Shown here: in pieces, positions 17,739-26,268 of the stretch
Layout of the letters: every line of letters starts with the position of its first letter
Position numbering within the stretch: position 1 is the first letter of the stretch
Assembly (NCBI GenBank): GCA_033764335.1
Contig: JANRJC010000026.1
Span: forward strand, 1-64,000
Reading direction: 5' to 3'
DNA: 64,000 bases
DNA from: JAGQVA01 sp033764335
Lineage (GTDB): Bacteria > Bacteroidota > Bacteroidia > J057
Notes under the pieces: generated by a model
Databases searched by the model: none
The model's input: the letters and a program-made list of their open reading frames with translations, nothing else
What the model was told of the DNA's origin: nothing
Made by a program: the position numbers and the translations under genes

Positions 17739-18338
17739 TTATACATCCTCGGGCATGCTCTCAGAGGCATGATCTCCGAGGAAATAACACTTACGACAGC
17801 GGGGTTCGTAGGAGTCTTTTTCTCCGAGAAGTACGGTTGTTTCGTCATCAGAGAGGCGGTAGGAGTAATTGGCGAGGCTTCCACAGACCTGACAGATGGC
17901 GTGTACTTTGGTTACAAACTCCGCCATGGCGAGGAGATAAGGCATAGGGCCAAAGGGGATACCTCGGAAGTCCATGTCGAGACCGGCGACGATGACTCTC
18001 ACGCCGCTGTTGGCGAGGGTACGCACGACCTGGGGCAGGCCTGTGTCAAAAAATTGAGCTTCATCTATGCCTACCACTTCGACATTGAGGGCGAGAGGAA
18101 GGATTTCGGAGGAATGAGATACCGGAGTAGAGTGGATGGAATTTCGGTCATGGGAGACAATGGCTCCCGAAGAATACCGGGAATCCAGCATAGGTTTGAA
18201 TATTTCCACCTTTTGATTTGCAATCTGAGCACGTCGAAGGCGACGGATAAGTTCCTCCGTTTTTCCGGAAAACATACTTCCGCAGACCACCTCGACCCAT
18301 CCGGTCTTTCTGTTCGCTGAATTTACTTCGATAAACAT
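17739..18338 (-). CDS. tdk: Thymidine kinase
   Basis: A 199-residue type II thymidine kinase that phosphorylates thymidine to dTMP with ATP (pyrimidine salvage). Seen: the P-loop GSMFSGKTEEL near residue 20, the DEAQFF Walker B-like segment, the lasso-region residues near CGSLANYSYR and the zinc-binding cysteine pairs CQVC and CRKC. Length is normal. It lies 30 bp downstream of rnc and reads in the same direction. Confidence 0.96.
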   Translation of the reverse strand: MFIEVNSANRKTGWVEVVCGSMFSGKTEELIRRLRRAQIANQKVEIFKPMLDSRYSSGAIVSHDRNSIHSTPVSHSSEILPLALNVEVVGIDEAQFFDTGLPQVVRTLANSGVRVIVAGLDMDFRGIPFGPMPYLLAMAEFVTKVHAICQVCGSLANYSYRLSDDETTVLLGEKDSYEPRCRKCYFLGDHASESMPEDV

Positions 18339-18368
18339 GGGTCAAAACTAAAGAAAAAAAGCAAAATA

Positions 18369-19130
18369 TCAGCCCGCGTAATTTTCAATTACGTTGAGTT
18401 TGTTGAGGGCATCTTCGGAGGCCCGTTGCTCCGCCGATTTTTTGTTTTTCCCTTCTCCGACACCGAGGATTTTTTGTCCGACTTTTGCCTGAATGCGGAA
18501 AGTTTTGTTGCGCCCGTCGCCGTTTTCACCGATTACTTCAAACATGAGGAGGCCCATTTTGGTTTTCTGGACGTGTTCAATCAGTTTGTTTTTATGGCTA
18601 ATGACTTGGCTTTCAACTTGTTGGAGGTGGATATAGGGTTCGATGATACGTTTGTAGATAAACCGTTTTGATCGTCGGAACCCCAGGTCGAGATAAACCG
18701 CGCCGATAAAGGCTTCCAAGGCATCGCCATACATGGATTCATTGATGACTCCGGACTGGCGGTGTTGGATCAGGTTGTCAATCTCAAGCTGTTTAGAAAT
18801 AGCATTTAGCGATTTGCGGTTGACGATTTTGGAGCGCATTTCCGTGAGGAAGCCTTCGTCTTTGAGCGGGTAGATTTTGAAGAGGTATTCAGCGATAACT
18901 GCATCGAGGATAGAATCGCCGAGGAACTCCAGTCGTTCGTTACAGCCTTTGGCGACGGCGGACTGTTTTTCGTCTTTTTTATAGGAATTATTGAGTGACG
19001 AGCTGTGGGTTACGGCAAGCCGATAGAGGAAAATTTCTTTCGGAATGAATCCGGAAATTTCAAAAATCTCCCTTGCGAAACTTTTTTCCCTGGAGAGATA
19101 CAGGTTATAGAACTGTCTGGGTGAAATCAT
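18369..19130 (-). CDS. rnc: Ribonuclease III
   Basis: A 253-residue endonuclease for double-stranded RNA (rRNA and mRNA processing). The RNase III signature NERLEFLGDSILDAVIAEYL sits near residue 93, with the second acidic cluster near GDALEAFIGAVYLD. The C-terminal dsRNA-binding domain (about 180-250) ends KKSAEQRASEDALNKL. I start at the ATG 19128-19130. The frame is open to 19211, but that stretch runs into a strong hairpin (19200-19234) and looks non-coding. The order acpP-fabF-rnc is conserved in many bacteria. Confidence 0.95.
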   Translation of the reverse strand: MISPRQFYNLYLSREKSFAREIFEISGFIPKEIFLYRLAVTHSSSLNNSYKKDEKQSAVAKGCNERLEFLGDSILDAVIAEYLFKIYPLKDEGFLTEMRSKIVNRKSLNAISKQLEIDNLIQHRQSGVINESMYGDALEAFIGAVYLDLGFRRSKRFIYKRIIEPYIHLQQVESQVISHKNKLIEHVQKTKMGLLMFEVIGENGDGRNKTFRIQAKVGQKILGVGEGKNKKSAEQRASEDALNKLNVIENYAG

Positions 19131-19199
19131 AAAACTAAAGCCAGAACCCTTTTCCCAATATTCGTGGGGCAAATTACAAAATTCTATTCTGAAATCACA

Positions 19200-19234
19200 A
19201 TTACCCAACATTTCCAGAGGGAATGTTGGGTAAT
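19200..19234 (-). terminator. Hairpin between fabF and rnc
   Basis: A near-perfect 16-bp stem with a three-base loop, with arms attacccaaca and tgttgggtaat. It follows the fabF stop by 48 bp in the direction of transcription. There is no clear U tract, so it may be a partial terminator, a processing site, or an RNase III target ahead of rnc itself. Confidence 0.6.
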
Positions 19235-19282
19235 CAGATAAAAAAGTAGTCCTAATGGACCGGATATTTTACAGAAGGCGAA

Positions 19283-20530
19283 TTAAAGCTCAACCTTTTT
19301 GAGGAGGATCGAAGCATTATGTCCACCAAAACCAAAAGTATTACTGATAGCGATGTTTATTTCCCGCGGTTGAGCAACGTTGAAGGTATAATTCAAATCA
19401 CAATCCGGATCTTTTTCCTGGAAATTGATGGTCGGAGGGATAAGATTATGTTGCATAGCGAGGATTGCGGCAATCGCTTCGATGGCACCGGCGGCTCCGA
19501 GGAGATGCCCGGTCATAGATTTGGTAGAGCTGATGTTGAGTTTGTAGGCATGTTCACCAAATACCTTTTTGATAGCCTGGCTTTCACTCACATCCCCGAG
19601 AGGAGTCGAGGTACCATGCACATTGATATAATCAACATCAGCGGCTGTAAGACCTGCATCCTGAAGAAGATTGATCATGACCCGTTGAGCGCCTTCCCCT
19701 TCGGGATGCGGAGCCGTGATATGATGAGCATCGGCAGACATACCGACGCCGCCCAGTTCGGCATAAATTTTGGCACCACGGCGAACGGCGTGTTCATATT
19801 CTTCCAGGACAATACAACCTGCACCCTCACCCATGACAAAACCATCGCGGCGTATGTCAAAGGGGCGGCTGGCGGTTTTGTACTCTTCGTTATTCTCAGA
19901 CAATGCCTTCATGGCATTGAATCCTCCCATTCCCACTTCACTGACAGCAGCTTCGGTTCCTCCGGCGACCATGATGTCTGCATAGCCATACTTGATAAGC
20001 ATGTGAGCATCAATGATACAATTGGAGGAAGTCGCACAAGCAGAGACGCTAGAATAGTTTGGCCCTTTCAGGCCGTATTTAATAGATATATGGCCTGCAC
20101 CGATATCAATGATCATTTTGGGGATAAAGAACGGGTTTAGCCGGGGAGTACCATCCCCTTTGGCAAAGTTCATTACCTCCTCAAAAAATACATTGATGCC
20201 GCCGATACCCGAGCCAGCTACAACGCCAAAGCGGTTCCGGTCAATTTTGTCCATATTAAAAGAAGCATCGTGGATAGCTTCATCAGCTGCGACCATGAGG
20301 TAATGGACAAAACGGTCCATTTTGCGGCCTTCTTTACGGTCAAAATGATCGTTGGGATCAAACCCTTTGACTTCGCAGGCAAACTTGGTTTTAAACTTCT
20401 CAGTATCAAAGTGAGTGATCCAATCTGAACCACTCACTCCCTGAGAAAGCCCCTCCCAATAGGCAGAGACATTATTTCCAATCGGCGTTAGTGCACCCAA
20501 ACCGGTGACAACGACCCTTCTTCCCTGCAT
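19283..20530 (-). CDS. fabF: 3-oxoacyl-ACP synthase II (KAS II)
   Basis: A 415-residue condensing enzyme of fatty acid elongation that joins malonyl-ACP to acyl-ACP. The catalytic triad is visible: Cys in SSVSACATSSN near residue 165, His in NVHGTSTPLGD near 305 and His in KSMTGHLLGAAG near 342. The glycine-rich C-terminus FGFGGHNASIL is typical. The gene follows acpP by 6 bp and is certainly co-transcribed with it. Confidence 0.98.
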   Translation of the reverse strand: MQGRRVVVTGLGALTPIGNNVSAYWEGLSQGVSGSDWITHFDTEKFKTKFACEVKGFDPNDHFDRKEGRKMDRFVHYLMVAADEAIHDASFNMDKIDRNRFGVVAGSGIGGINVFFEEVMNFAKGDGTPRLNPFFIPKMIIDIGAGHISIKYGLKGPNYSSVSACATSSNCIIDAHMLIKYGYADIMVAGGTEAAVSEVGMGGFNAMKALSENNEEYKTASRPFDIRRDGFVMGEGAGCIVLEEYEHAVRRGAKIYAELGGVGMSADAHHITAPHPEGEGAQRVMINLLQDAGLTAADVDYINVHGTSTPLGDVSESQAIKKVFGEHAYKLNISSTKSMTGHLLGAAGAIEAIAAILAMQHNLIPPTINFQEKDPDCDLNYTFNVAQPREINIAISNTFGFGGHNASILLKKVEL

Positions 20531-20536
20531 GTATGA

Positions 20537-20776
20537 TTAGCTTTTTATGTTCTCCTCCAGATATCTGGTAGAATCACCAACAGTCACAATTTTTTCGGCA
20601 GCTTCGTCAGGAATACTAATATTGAATTCTTTTTCGAACTCCATGATCAGTTCAACCGTATCGAGCGAATCAGCGCCCAGATCGTTGGCAAAACTAGCCT
20701 CGGGAGTAACTTCTGAAGGTTCTACTCCCAGCTTATCAACGATGATCTCTTTTACTCTTTCGGCAATGCTTGACAT
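20537..20776 (-). CDS. acpP: Acyl carrier protein
   Basis: A 79-residue acidic carrier protein. S37 in the motif GADSLDTVEL receives the 4'-phosphopantetheine arm. Length and charge are normal. It is the first gene of the acpP-fabF-rnc(-tdk) transcript. Confidence 0.98.
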   Translation of the reverse strand: MSSIAERVKEIIVDKLGVEPSEVTPEASFANDLGADSLDTVELIMEFEKEFNISIPDEAAEKIVTVGDSTRYLEENIKS

Positions 20777-20833
20777 TTTTCTTTGCTTTTTAAATTGTTA
20801 ATTGTTTATTGGTCTCGCAGTAAAAAATTTGGG

Positions 20834-20862
20834 CAAATATAATACTTTTTGGAATCAATCAA
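20834..20862 (-). promoter_or_regulatory. Promoter of acpP-fabF
   Basis: On the minus strand TATATTTG (20841-20834) is an exact match to the Bacteroidota -7 box TAnnTTTG, with TTG (20862-20860) 18 bp upstream. It lies 58 bp before the acpP start. Confidence 0.55.
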
Positions 20863-20908
20863 CGTTATTCGCGAACTAATTTTTTAACATGTATCACAGA
20901 ATACAGCT

Positions 20909-21376
20909 TTGATAAAGCGAATAGAAATACAGGATGTCTTTGATTATCAGTGTGTTGTGATTGGATTAGCGTCCCATGAACACATCTGGAAACTATGTTA
21001 TGAGGTCAATCTTCATCTGGGGCTGAATCTGACCGAAAAGGAACTGGAAAAGGGAAAAAACGGGGCCCCGCATATCCCTGAAAAAAAACCTGACCAGGGT
21101 CTTTTTGAGGATTCTGAGCTTACTCCGGATGATCGGCCTCTGGCTTATTATGAGGACCTCCACTCAGACTCCAGATTCGAGTTTATTCTATGCAAACCCG
21201 ATCCCAATCACTTGCCCAAAGACGCCCGGCCTTTTCGTTTTTTCTTTCTGGTACGTGCGCATGATTACCCTCTCCCCGGGTCTGCTGAACTGGTCGAACG
21301 CCTGAGCCAACTGCCCACCGTTCTTTCTGCAGTAGATATTTCTCATATTAAAAACATTAAACAACTAGTCCTTTGA
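20909..21376 (+). CDS. IPExxxVDY-like family protein
   Basis: A 155-residue protein of the small Bacteroidota family named for a C-terminal IPExxxVDY motif; here the motif is degenerate (LPTVLSAVDIS). The N-terminus IQDVFDYQCVVIGLASHEHIWKL and the FEFILCKPDPNH/FRFFFLVRA core fit the family. Start is TTG at 20909-20911; no in-frame ATG is available. Its stop overlaps the pyk start by four bases (TTGA). Members of the family are usually found beside pyk or fatty-acid genes; function unknown. Confidence 0.75.
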   Translation: MIKRIEIQDVFDYQCVVIGLASHEHIWKLCYEVNLHLGLNLTEKELEKGKNGAPHIPEKKPDQGLFEDSELTPDDRPLAYYEDLHSDSRFEFILCKPDPNHLPKDARPFRFFFLVRAHDYPLPGSAELVERLSQLPTVLSAVDISHIKNIKQLVL

Positions 21377-22827
21377 AGCTATTTCATCTAAGAAGAACCA
21401 AAATCGTGGCCACTATGGGCCCTGCCTGCGATAATCCGAAAACCCTGCTGGCTATGGTGGAAGCAGGGCTGGATGTCGCCAGGCTTAATTTTTCCCACTC
21501 GGATCATGAAACCCATGCAAAATCGCTGAAGCTGATACGGGATATTAACCAAAAGTATAATACCAATATCGCCATCCTTCAGGACTTGCAAGGCCCCAAA
21601 ATTCGTATGGGAGACCTACCGGAACCTTTTAAAGTAAAAGAGGGTCAGATCGTAACCATTCGCTCCGACGTCAAAGAACAGAAAGACAAGGTATTGCCGA
21701 TCGTTTACAACACTTTCGCCAAAGACGTTAAAGTCGGGGATATCATCCTCATTGACGACGGAAAGGTGGAGGCTGTGGTAGAAGAAACCAATAACCTGAA
21801 CCAGGTCAAAATCAAAATTGTCTCCGGCGAAGTAATCCAAAGCCGCAAAGGGGTCAACCTCCCGCTCACGAATATCTCGGAGCCGACCATTACGGAAAAA
21901 GATTTCCGTGATATTGATTTTGCCATCGAACACCAGGTCGAGTGGGTCGCTCTTTCTTTCGTGCGCTCTGCCGACGACATCAAACTGCTGAAAGAACTGA
22001 TCCGCTTGAAAAACGGTACCAGCCGTATCATCGCCAAAATCGAAAAACCGGAAGCTCTCCGCAACATTGACGAAATCATCGCCGTCGCCGATGGAATTAT
22101 GGTTGCAAGGGGGGATATGGGGGTCGAAATTCCGATGGAAGAAGTACCGGCATGGCAAAAACGGATCATCAAAAAATGTAACCTCCAGGGTAAACCTGTC
22201 ATCGTGGCTACCCAGGTTATGGAATCCATGATCCAAAATCGCCGCCCTACACGCGCGGAAGCCAACGACGTCGCCAATGCGCTCGTGGATGGCGCCGATG
22301 CCGTAATGCTTAGTGGGGAAACTTCGGTGGGTAAATACCCGGTCGAGGTAGTTTCCAGTATGCACAAAATCCTGGTAAGTGTCGAAAAAGAGGATACCAG
22401 TATCTACTACCGCAACATGGATACCTTCCCCGAAGGCAGTGAGTTTCTCAGTACTTCGGTGATTACGACGGCTTGTACACTTGCCCGGCATACTAAAGCC
22501 AAAGCAATCGTCGGTATGACCCGCTCGGGTTATACTGCTCTGCAACTTGCAAGGTGTCGTCCACAGGCGCAGATTTATGCTTTTACCAATAATCGCCCGG
22601 TGCTGAACATGCTCAACCTGATATGGGGGGTGAGGGCCTTCTACTACGACGGTTTTGTAAGTACCGATGACACCATCCAGGATGTACACGAGATATTGAA
22701 AGACAAGGGTCTGTTGAGTGCCGGTGATATTATCATTAATACAGGTAGTATGCCTCTCCACGATCGCGGACTTACCAATATGGTGAAAATCAGCCGGGTA
22801 CGTGCCAAAGGTGATATCAGACCTTAA
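21373..22827 (+). CDS. pyk: Pyruvate kinase
   Basis: A 484-residue glycolytic enzyme that converts phosphoenolpyruvate and ADP to pyruvate and ATP. Seen: RRTKIVATMGPACDN at the N-terminus, ARLNFSHSDHETH, the active-site signature IIAKIEKPEALRNIDEI, MVARGDMGVEIP and the C-terminal domain with TRSGYTALQLARCRP. The start is TTG at 21373-21375 within TTGA, overlapping the preceding stop, so translation is probably coupled. No in-frame ATG occurs until MGPAC in the middle of a conserved motif. Confidence 0.97.
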   Translation: MKLFHLRRTKIVATMGPACDNPKTLLAMVEAGLDVARLNFSHSDHETHAKSLKLIRDINQKYNTNIAILQDLQGPKIRMGDLPEPFKVKEGQIVTIRSDVKEQKDKVLPIVYNTFAKDVKVGDIILIDDGKVEAVVEETNNLNQVKIKIVSGEVIQSRKGVNLPLTNISEPTITEKDFRDIDFAIEHQVEWVALSFVRSADDIKLLKELIRLKNGTSRIIAKIEKPEALRNIDEIIAVADGIMVARGDMGVEIPMEEVPAWQKRIIKKCNLQGKPVIVATQVMESMIQNRRPTRAEANDVANALVDGADAVMLSGETSVGKYPVEVVSSMHKILVSVEKEDTSIYYRNMDTFPEGSEFLSTSVITTACTLARHTKAKAIVGMTRSGYTALQLARCRPQAQIYAFTNNRPVLNMLNLIWGVRAFYYDGFVSTDDTIQDVHEILKDKGLLSAGDIIINTGSMPLHDRGLTNMVKISRVRAKGDIRP

Positions 22828-22830
22828 TTC

Positions 22831-23592
22831 ATGGCTTCCGTTTCTGCTGTCATCATTACCCTGAATGAGGCTGCGAATATCGGCAGATGCCTCGCCTCTC
22901 TCAAAGGTGTGGCCGATGAGATTATCGTCGCTGATTCAGGAAGTACGGATGACACAGAAGCGATCTGCCGTGCATCAAATGTGCGTTTTTTTCGGGTGGA
23001 ATGGCTCGGTTACAGTCAAACCAAAAACTGGGCTAATGATCTCGCAACCGGGGATTATATCCTTTCCCTCGACGCCGATGAGGTGTTGTCGGAACCGCTT
23101 CGCCAGGCCATTCTCCCCGAAAAAAAACACCTTTCCGGAGCTTATAGTTTTAACCGGCTTACCAATTATTGCGGACATTGGGTGCGCTACTGCGGTTGGT
23201 ATCCCGACCGCAAAGTGCGTCTCTTTCCTAAAAACCAGGCCCGCTGGGAGGGTGAATTTGTTCACGAAATTTTACAAACCGATTCCAGCCTGAATATCCG
23301 CCACCTCTCCGGGGACATCCTGCACTATTCCTACAACTCCTTAGCAGACTTTAAACACCGGATGGATAGGTATTCTACTCTCGCAGCAGAAGACCTCCAC
23401 AACCGAGGGAAAAAGGCCTCCTGGTGGAAGTTAGTGTTCAGCCCCCTCCTCAAATTTATCATCCTGTACTTTGTGCGCCGAGGTTTCCTCGATGGAAAAG
23501 CCGGTGGGGAGATTTGTTATTTCTCCGCACAGGCCAATTACCTCCGTTACAAAAAATTGCAAAAGTTAAACGCAGCAGACGCTTTACGATGA
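22831..23592 (+). CDS. Family 2 glycosyltransferase (WaaE-like)
   Basis: A 253-residue GT-A enzyme of the WaaE/KdtX type that adds a hexose to lipopolysaccharide core. Seen: SAVIITLNEAANIGRCLASL, VADSGSTDDT, SLDADEVLS and the downstream segment YRLFPK-like VRLFPKNQARWEG with VHEIL. It starts 3 nt after the pyk stop, and its own stop abuts the stop of the convergent amidohydrolase gene with no bases between. Acceptor sugar unknown. Confidence 0.85.
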   Translation: MASVSAVIITLNEAANIGRCLASLKGVADEIIVADSGSTDDTEAICRASNVRFFRVEWLGYSQTKNWANDLATGDYILSLDADEVLSEPLRQAILPEKKHLSGAYSFNRLTNYCGHWVRYCGWYPDRKVRLFPKNQARWEGEFVHEILQTDSSLNIRHLSGDILHYSYNSLADFKHRMDRYSTLAAEDLHNRGKKASWWKLVFSPLLKFIILYFVRRGFLDGKAGGEICYFSAQANYLRYKKLQKLNAADALR

Positions 23593-24885
23593 TTATTTTA
23601 CGCCGGGAGTGCGGTTTAAAAATTCGTCATAAAGCAAAGTGTGCCGACTTTCCAGCGGTATCAGCCATCCTTGGATGAATAGGTACCGTATCTGTGTTTT
23701 GGTCTCAAAAGGATCTCCGTCAGCCACAAAAAGATTTGCTTCTTTTCCTACTTCCAGCGAACCCATACGGTTGGCTACCCCGAATATTTCGGCGGGCACG
23801 ATGGTTACGGCCTTAAAAGCTTCTTCCCGGCCCATCCCATAAGCTGCGGCAAATCCGGCATGGTACGGCAGGTTGCGCACGTTTTCGGCGTCGTTGGTGC
23901 GAATAGCCACTTTTACCCCTGCTTTAAACATCAGACCCGCATTAGCATAGGGACGATCATAACGGTCGGATGTACGGCGTGGAGATTCCAGTACAGGACC
24001 TGTTATCACCGGTATTTGGGCTTTGGCTAGTTCGTCTGCTACCCGCCAGCCTTCCTGAACACCGGTAAACACCGCATCAATTTTCCTTTCCTGAACCCAT
24101 TTTATCGCCGTCTGAATATCCCCGGCAGTATTTACTTCGACCAATAGTTTGGCTTCTCTTCGCACAACCGGTGCGAGTGCGGCCATTTCCGGGTAATAAT
24201 CGGGTTCTTCTCCTTTGCCGGCGCGCCACAACGAATCAATACGGGCGTAAACAATGGCTTTTTCCCAAACACCGTCCAGGTTTTTCAGTCGCTTCTTTTT
24301 CTCCTCTTCCATCTCCTCTTCGGTGCGATTGTCTCGGCGGCCTGTGCGGCCAACTGCCGGAAAACTCAAAACCACTGCTTTAAAACCTGCATACATCTGG
24401 TCAGGGGTATAACCGTGCAGGTTAATCAGCGCTGCCGTACCCGTAAAAAGCCCGCCTTCCGGAACGGTAAGAACTGTTGTTACACCGTTGACCCTCGTCA
24501 CCGGGATCAGTACCGAGTTGGGGTTTACACCGGTAAGCGCCTGAATATGCGGATTTACTTCCCCCAATTCGCTAAAGTCCTGAGTAAGTTCTACTGATTG
24601 AATTTCCTGAAGACCGAGTTTATCTCCTCCGTCAATCATTCCGGGATAAATGGTAAGGCCCTTACAGTCAATCACTTCTGTGCCTTGCGGAATGGAAACC
24701 GATTCTCCGATGCCCGCAATTTTTCCATCGCGGATTAGCAAGGTTCCCATTTTTTCGCCTTGTGTGACCGTATAAATTTTGGCATTGGTAAGTGCAAAAG
24801 TTCCCGTCCGGGATTTTTGTACCATTTGGGAATAAATAGCGGTGGTAAATAAAACCGCAGCCAGAAATATATAAATTCGTTTCAT
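23593..24885 (-). CDS. Amidohydrolase-like secreted protein, metal site lost
   Basis: A 430-residue exported protein (signal peptide residues 1-20, AIYSQ) of the imidazolonepropionase/prolidase-like amidohydrolase superfamily. The composite beta-sandwich and TIM-barrel order is recognisable (NAKIYTVTQGEKMGTLLIRDGKIAGIG ... EVGKEANLFVADGDPFE). At the place where the active relative downstream-adjacent in sequence has D-A-H-S-H, this protein has D85-G-G87-D-K89, so both histidines of the first metal motif are absent. The later ligand regions are also changed (NTAGD, RTNDAEN). It is last in a three-gene transcript; a hydrolytic role is doubtful. Confidence 0.8.
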   Translation of the reverse strand: MKRIYIFLAAVLFTTAIYSQMVQKSRTGTFALTNAKIYTVTQGEKMGTLLIRDGKIAGIGESVSIPQGTEVIDCKGLTIYPGMIDGGDKLGLQEIQSVELTQDFSELGEVNPHIQALTGVNPNSVLIPVTRVNGVTTVLTVPEGGLFTGTAALINLHGYTPDQMYAGFKAVVLSFPAVGRTGRRDNRTEEEMEEEKKKRLKNLDGVWEKAIVYARIDSLWRAGKGEEPDYYPEMAALAPVVRREAKLLVEVNTAGDIQTAIKWVQERKIDAVFTGVQEGWRVADELAKAQIPVITGPVLESPRRTSDRYDRPYANAGLMFKAGVKVAIRTNDAENVRNLPYHAGFAAAYGMGREEAFKAVTIVPAEIFGVANRMGSLEVGKEANLFVADGDPFETKTQIRYLFIQGWLIPLESRHTLLYDEFLNRTPGVK

Positions 24886-24905
24886 TGGATTTTTTCGTAA
24901 AATGA

Positions 24906-26258
24906 TTATTCGCCAAACAAAAACTCAAAGGTATCTTCCATGCAGTTGTCCACATCAGAATGGCTGTATAATACCGGCATGACTTTTTCGTCGGGGTTGA
25001 TATACAGACGCATGTCGCCGGGATCTTTATTGATGTCAAACCGTACGATACCATCCACAATGGTCATCTGAGGTATGGCATAAATGGACAAGGGATGACC
25101 TTTGAAAATCGCTACATCGCCTTCTTTTCCCTTTTCAAGCGAGCCTACGCGGTCTTCGATTCCCAGTTGTTTGGCAGGATTAATGGTAATAAGAGAAAGT
25201 GCCTCGTCGTCAGTAAGACCGCCGTATTTTTGGGTTTTTGCCGCCTCATGGTAGAGATGGCGGATAAGTTCTTCGGAATCAGAATTGATCGAAGTCACTA
25301 CTCCGTTGCGCGTAAGAATGGCCGCATTGTAGGCAGTGGAGTAATACACTTCAAATTTATAACTCCACCAATCTGCAAATACCGAGGCCATCGCTCCAAA
25401 CTTAGCAAGCTCAGGAGCCACTTTAAAACCCTCGTTGACATGCTGGAAAATGATGCGTTTAATCCCAAAATCGCGGCATACATTCATCAACATCACAATT
25501 TCATCGGCGCGGTAGGAGTGGCAATGAATCAAAACTTTGTTGTTGAGCACATCCACCAATGTTTCCATCCGAAGGTTGTATTCGGGCGCGACTGCGGAGG
25601 GGTTGCTTTTTTTTGCCTCCCGATATTTTGCCCAGGCTTTTTCGTATTGGCGGGCTTTGGCGAAGGCGTCGCGGAAAACAGCTTCCATGCCCATACGGCT
25701 ACGTGGGCTGATATTGCGACTTACTCCGTAGGATCGCATAGGGTTTTCGCCGAGTGCAAATTTGATGGTGCGCGGAGCACCTTCCACACGGAGTTGGTCG
25801 GGGTCGGTAAGGCCCCAGCGCATTTTGATGGTTTCACACTGCCCGCCGATGGCGTTGGCGGAGCCGTGCATGGCATGCGTGGTGGTCACACCGCCCGCCA
25901 GGGCGCGGTAAATGGAAATATCCAGCGGATTTAAGGCATCACCCGTCCAGACCTCGGCAGTAACCGGGCTGGTGGATTCATTGATCGCCAGAAGGCCCAG
26001 GTGCGAATGAGCGTCAATAATGCCCGGCATAACGTGAAGGCCGGTGGCGTCAATTTCCTGAACGCCTTTAGGCGCCTTCAGGTTTTTACCGATTTTGCTG
26101 ATTTTACCTTCAATGATAAGTACATCGGTATTTTCCAGTGTACCCTCTGTGATGGTAATAACCGTTCCGTTGTGGATAAGCAGACTTCCTGTGGGAATCT
26201 GAGCCTCAAGGCAATGAACTAAAAATATAGTCAGAAGAAATATAAGTGAATTTTTCAT
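24906..26258 (-). CDS. Secreted metal-dependent amidohydrolase
   Basis: A 450-residue exported enzyme (signal peptide residues 1-20). It keeps the metal-binding set: H84 and H86 in IIDAHSHLG, LIHCHSYRADEI, IIFQHVNEG and INSDSEELIRHL. The C-terminal strand returns as a beta-sandwich (GSLEKGKEGDVAIFKGHPL). The start chosen is ATG 26256-26258, which begins the signal peptide; 21 codons upstream are open but highly basic and run into the preceding gene. Likely cleaves amide or dipeptide-like bonds in the periplasm; substrate unknown. It is the only catalytically complete member of the trio. Confidence 0.87.
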   Translation of the reverse strand: MKNSLIFLLTIFLVHCLEAQIPTGSLLIHNGTVITITEGTLENTDVLIIEGKISKIGKNLKAPKGVQEIDATGLHVMPGIIDAHSHLGLLAINESTSPVTAEVWTGDALNPLDISIYRALAGGVTTTHAMHGSANAIGGQCETIKMRWGLTDPDQLRVEGAPRTIKFALGENPMRSYGVSRNISPRSRMGMEAVFRDAFAKARQYEKAWAKYREAKKSNPSAVAPEYNLRMETLVDVLNNKVLIHCHSYRADEIVMLMNVCRDFGIKRIIFQHVNEGFKVAPELAKFGAMASVFADWWSYKFEVYYSTAYNAAILTRNGVVTSINSDSEELIRHLYHEAAKTQKYGGLTDDEALSLITINPAKQLGIEDRVGSLEKGKEGDVAIFKGHPLSIYAIPQMTIVDGIVRFDINKDPGDMRLYINPDEKVMPVLYSHSDVDNCMEDTFEFLFGE

Positions 26259-26268
26259 TGGAGTAGAG

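Noticed and set aside
19131..19211. Longer N-terminus for RNase III
   Set aside because: Enters the 19200-19234 hairpin and has no conserved sequence; ATG 19130 fits the family.
19319..20140. 273-codon plus-strand frame over fabF
   Set aside because: Antisense to the condensing-enzyme catalytic region.
21616..22761. 381-codon minus-strand frame over pyk
   Set aside because: Antisense shadow of a conserved enzyme; composition is typical of a complement frame (His/Phe-rich).
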